Assembly (NCBI GenBank): GCA_947624695.1
Contig: CANQLN010000060.1
Location: 1-6,430, forward strand
Reading direction: 5' to 3'
Origin: an uncultured Bacilli bacterium
Lineage (GTDB): Bacteria; Bacillota_I; Bacilli_A; RF39; UBA660
Length of the DNA stretch: 6,430 nucleotides
The notes below the pieces were generated by a model. The model did no database searches. It was not told the DNA's origin and saw only the letters and a list, made by a program, of their open reading frames with translations. Positions 5,635 through 6,430 of this stretch are shown one piece after another. Every line of letters begins with the position of its first letter. Within the stretch, counting starts at the first letter, position 1. The translations under genes were made by a program, and so were the position numbers.

Positions 5635-6159
5635 TTATTCCTCCTTCTTTTTAACCATTAAATAGTATGTTTGCATATTATTAATAGTATCTGTGCTTTT
5701 ATATTCATTTATAATTTTAAAGCCACATTTTTGATAACATTTAATTGCTTTAATATTTTCTTTTAAAGGACACATAATCAAAGTATCAGCCTGACAATTT
5801 TTGATTAAAAACTCCCTTATTTCTTTAATAGCCAAAGAGCCAATTCCTTTATTATGATAAGAAAGTTCTCCAATAAAAATATCTATATCATAAGCAATTT
5901 GGGAATTTAATTCATGAAGAAATTCTTCATCATTTATTTTTTGATACTGCACTATTCCTACTGGTTTATCTTCATAAATGATTAAATAAACCGGTATTTT
6001 ACTATTACTTTTCGTACGGGGTTGATACTTTTTAATAATTTCTTTTAAAGTTAATTTTCGTTGTTCAAAATAAGTATAAATATCTTTTTCCTGACACCAT
6101 TTAAATAATAATTTATAATCATCTAAATCATCTTCTAATCTTCTTAATTCTACTTTCAT
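5635..6159 (-). CDS. GNAT N-acetyltransferase, aminoglycoside 6'-acetyltransferase-like
   Basis: The 174-residue product is a GNAT-fold acyl-CoA transferase. The acetyl-CoA pyrophosphate loop is H-N-K-G-I-G-S (102-108). The C-terminal motif N135-IKAIKCYQKCGF (to 147) carries the usual Asn and Tyr142, the latter a candidate general acid. The N-terminal half resembles AAC(6')-Ib-type enzymes: LTLKEIIKKYQPR (36-48), a P-Y-L-I-I strand (56-61), PVGIVQY (66-72), then YDIDIFIGE (90-98). This points to the Acetyltransf_8/AAC(6')-like group, but many chromosomal members act on other amines or have no known substrate, so resistance should not be assumed. Start: ATG with a weak AAAGAG site. It is the first gene of a two-gene operon with GrpB, placed behind the terminator of the AlaRS-like gene and a candidate promoter. 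Confidence 0.85.
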   Translation of the reverse strand: MKVELRRLEDDLDDYKLLFKWCQEKDIYTYFEQRKLTLKEIIKKYQPRTKSNSKIPVYLIIYEDKPVGIVQYQKINDEEFLHELNSQIAYDIDIFIGELSYHNKGIGSLAIKEIREFLIKNCQADTLIMCPLKENIKAIKCYQKCGFKIINEYKSTDTINNMQTYYLMVKKKEE

Positions 6160-6179
6160 AATTTCTCTTTTCTAATCTA

Positions 6180-6208
6180 ATTTTATTATATATTTGCATC
6201 TTACGCAA
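6180..6208 (-). promoter_or_regulatory. Candidate promoter of the GNAT-GrpB operon
   Basis: On the - strand, TTGCGT (6208-6203) is followed after 17 bp by TAAAAT (6185-6180). A perfect TATAAT also lies at 6190-6185, but with only a poor -35 (TTTAAT) at 17 bp. Either would start transcription within about 20 bases of the GNAT start. The -35 shares the string TTAATTGCG with the pseudopilin promoter. Confidence 0.45.
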
Positions 6209-6210
6209 TT

Positions 6211-6236
6211 AAAAAAGAAGTTTATTCTAAAACTCC
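6211..6236 (-). terminator. Terminator overlapping the end of the AlaRS-like gene
   Basis: On the - strand, GGAGTTT (6236-6230) pairs with AAACTTC (6223-6217) with one G-T wobble and a six-base loop, followed by six T residues (6216-6211). The 5' arm and loop are the last codons of the gene, and the TAA stop straddles the loop and the start of the 3' arm. It separates this transcript from the GNAT operon. Confidence 0.75.
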
Positions 6237-6430
6237 TTTAATTCTTCTTACACCGGCACTTGACGATTCTTCTTTAACAATTTTAAAATGGCCTAGAACA
6301 CCCGTATTTTCAACATGCGGTCCCCCACAGATTTCTTTTGATAAATTGCCAATCGTATAAACTTTTACTAAAGAGCCATATTTATTTTCAAATGTCCCAT
6401 GGGCTCCTTCTTTTTTGGCTTGTTCATATT
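6222..6430 (-). CDS. alaS: Alanyl-tRNA synthetase-type protein, C-terminal end (editing/SAD domain), partial
   Basis: The last 68 codons of a gene that begins beyond the window edge. The visible part is the tRNA-SAD second-half signature of AlaRS: EQAKKEGA-GTFENKYG, then VKVYTIGNLSKEICGGPHV (with Cys34 and His38 counted within the fragment, forming the C-x3-H metal-binding half-site), then NTGVLGHFKIVKEE and GVRRIKGVLE, where translation stops. This domain hydrolyses mischarged Ser- or Gly-tRNA(Ala). In common bacterial AlaRS the GVRRI segment is followed by a linker and the C-Ala domain; here neither exists. So this is either a short AlaRS without C-Ala or a free-standing AlaX-type editing protein. 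The GVRRI ending and the CGGPH variant fit short AlaRS better in my recollection. A terminator hairpin begins inside its last codons. Confidence 0.8.
   Translation of the reverse strand, partial: YEQAKKEGAHGTFENKYGSLVKVYTIGNLSKEICGGPHVENTGVLGHFKIVKEESSSAGVRRIKGVLE

Overview
The window looks like a chromosomal stretch from a low-GC, Firmicutes-type bacterium. It is very AT-rich, has strong Shine-Dalgarno sites, and carries ylbL and ylbJ homologues side by side. Tryptophan is encoded by TGG and TGA is used as a stop, so this is not a Mycoplasma-type code. Cysteine-rich surface proteins, short pseudopilins and tight packing make me think of uncultured gut Bacilli (RF39-like lineages). That placement is an impression; no marker gene here proves it.

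Layout. Bases 1-73 are the end of a tRNA-Glu(UUC) gene on the + strand, followed by hairpins and a + strand terminator (173-196). A facing - strand terminator (205-224) ends a - strand pair: ylbL, a membrane-anchored PDZ plus Lon-type serine protease (2575 to 1568), then a 432-residue membrane-anchored cysteine-rich protein (1530 to 232). Diverging from ylbL across only 39 bp is ylbJ (2615-3538, +), a multi-spanning membrane protein. Its 3' end overlaps, tail to tail by 63 bp, a - strand cassette of three pseudopilin-like genes (5048 to 3476) that has its own good promoter (5070-5098). Upstream of the cassette on the same strand are a GrpB/UPF0157 gene (5633 to 5103) and a GNAT acetyltransferase resembling AAC(6') (6159 to 5635), translationally coupled. 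The window closes with the last 68 codons of an alanyl-tRNA synthetase-type editing domain (6430 to 6222) and its terminator.

How the genes may work together. Most of the products from 232 to 5048 act at or outside the membrane: a protease, a membrane protein, three pseudopilins and a Cys-rich exported protein. The pseudopilins would need a prepilin peptidase, an assembly ATPase and a platform protein, none of which lie in the window. YlbL and YlbJ homologues also cluster in Bacillus subtilis, so their adjacency is conserved context. The functional link between that pair and the pseudopilin cassette is unproven. The GNAT/GrpB pair looks like an independent small operon.

No mobile element, CRISPR array or phage gene was seen. 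The most distinctive items are the machinery-free pseudopilin cassette containing one member without Glu5, the 26-cysteine exported protein, and the AlaRS-like protein that stops right after its editing domain.
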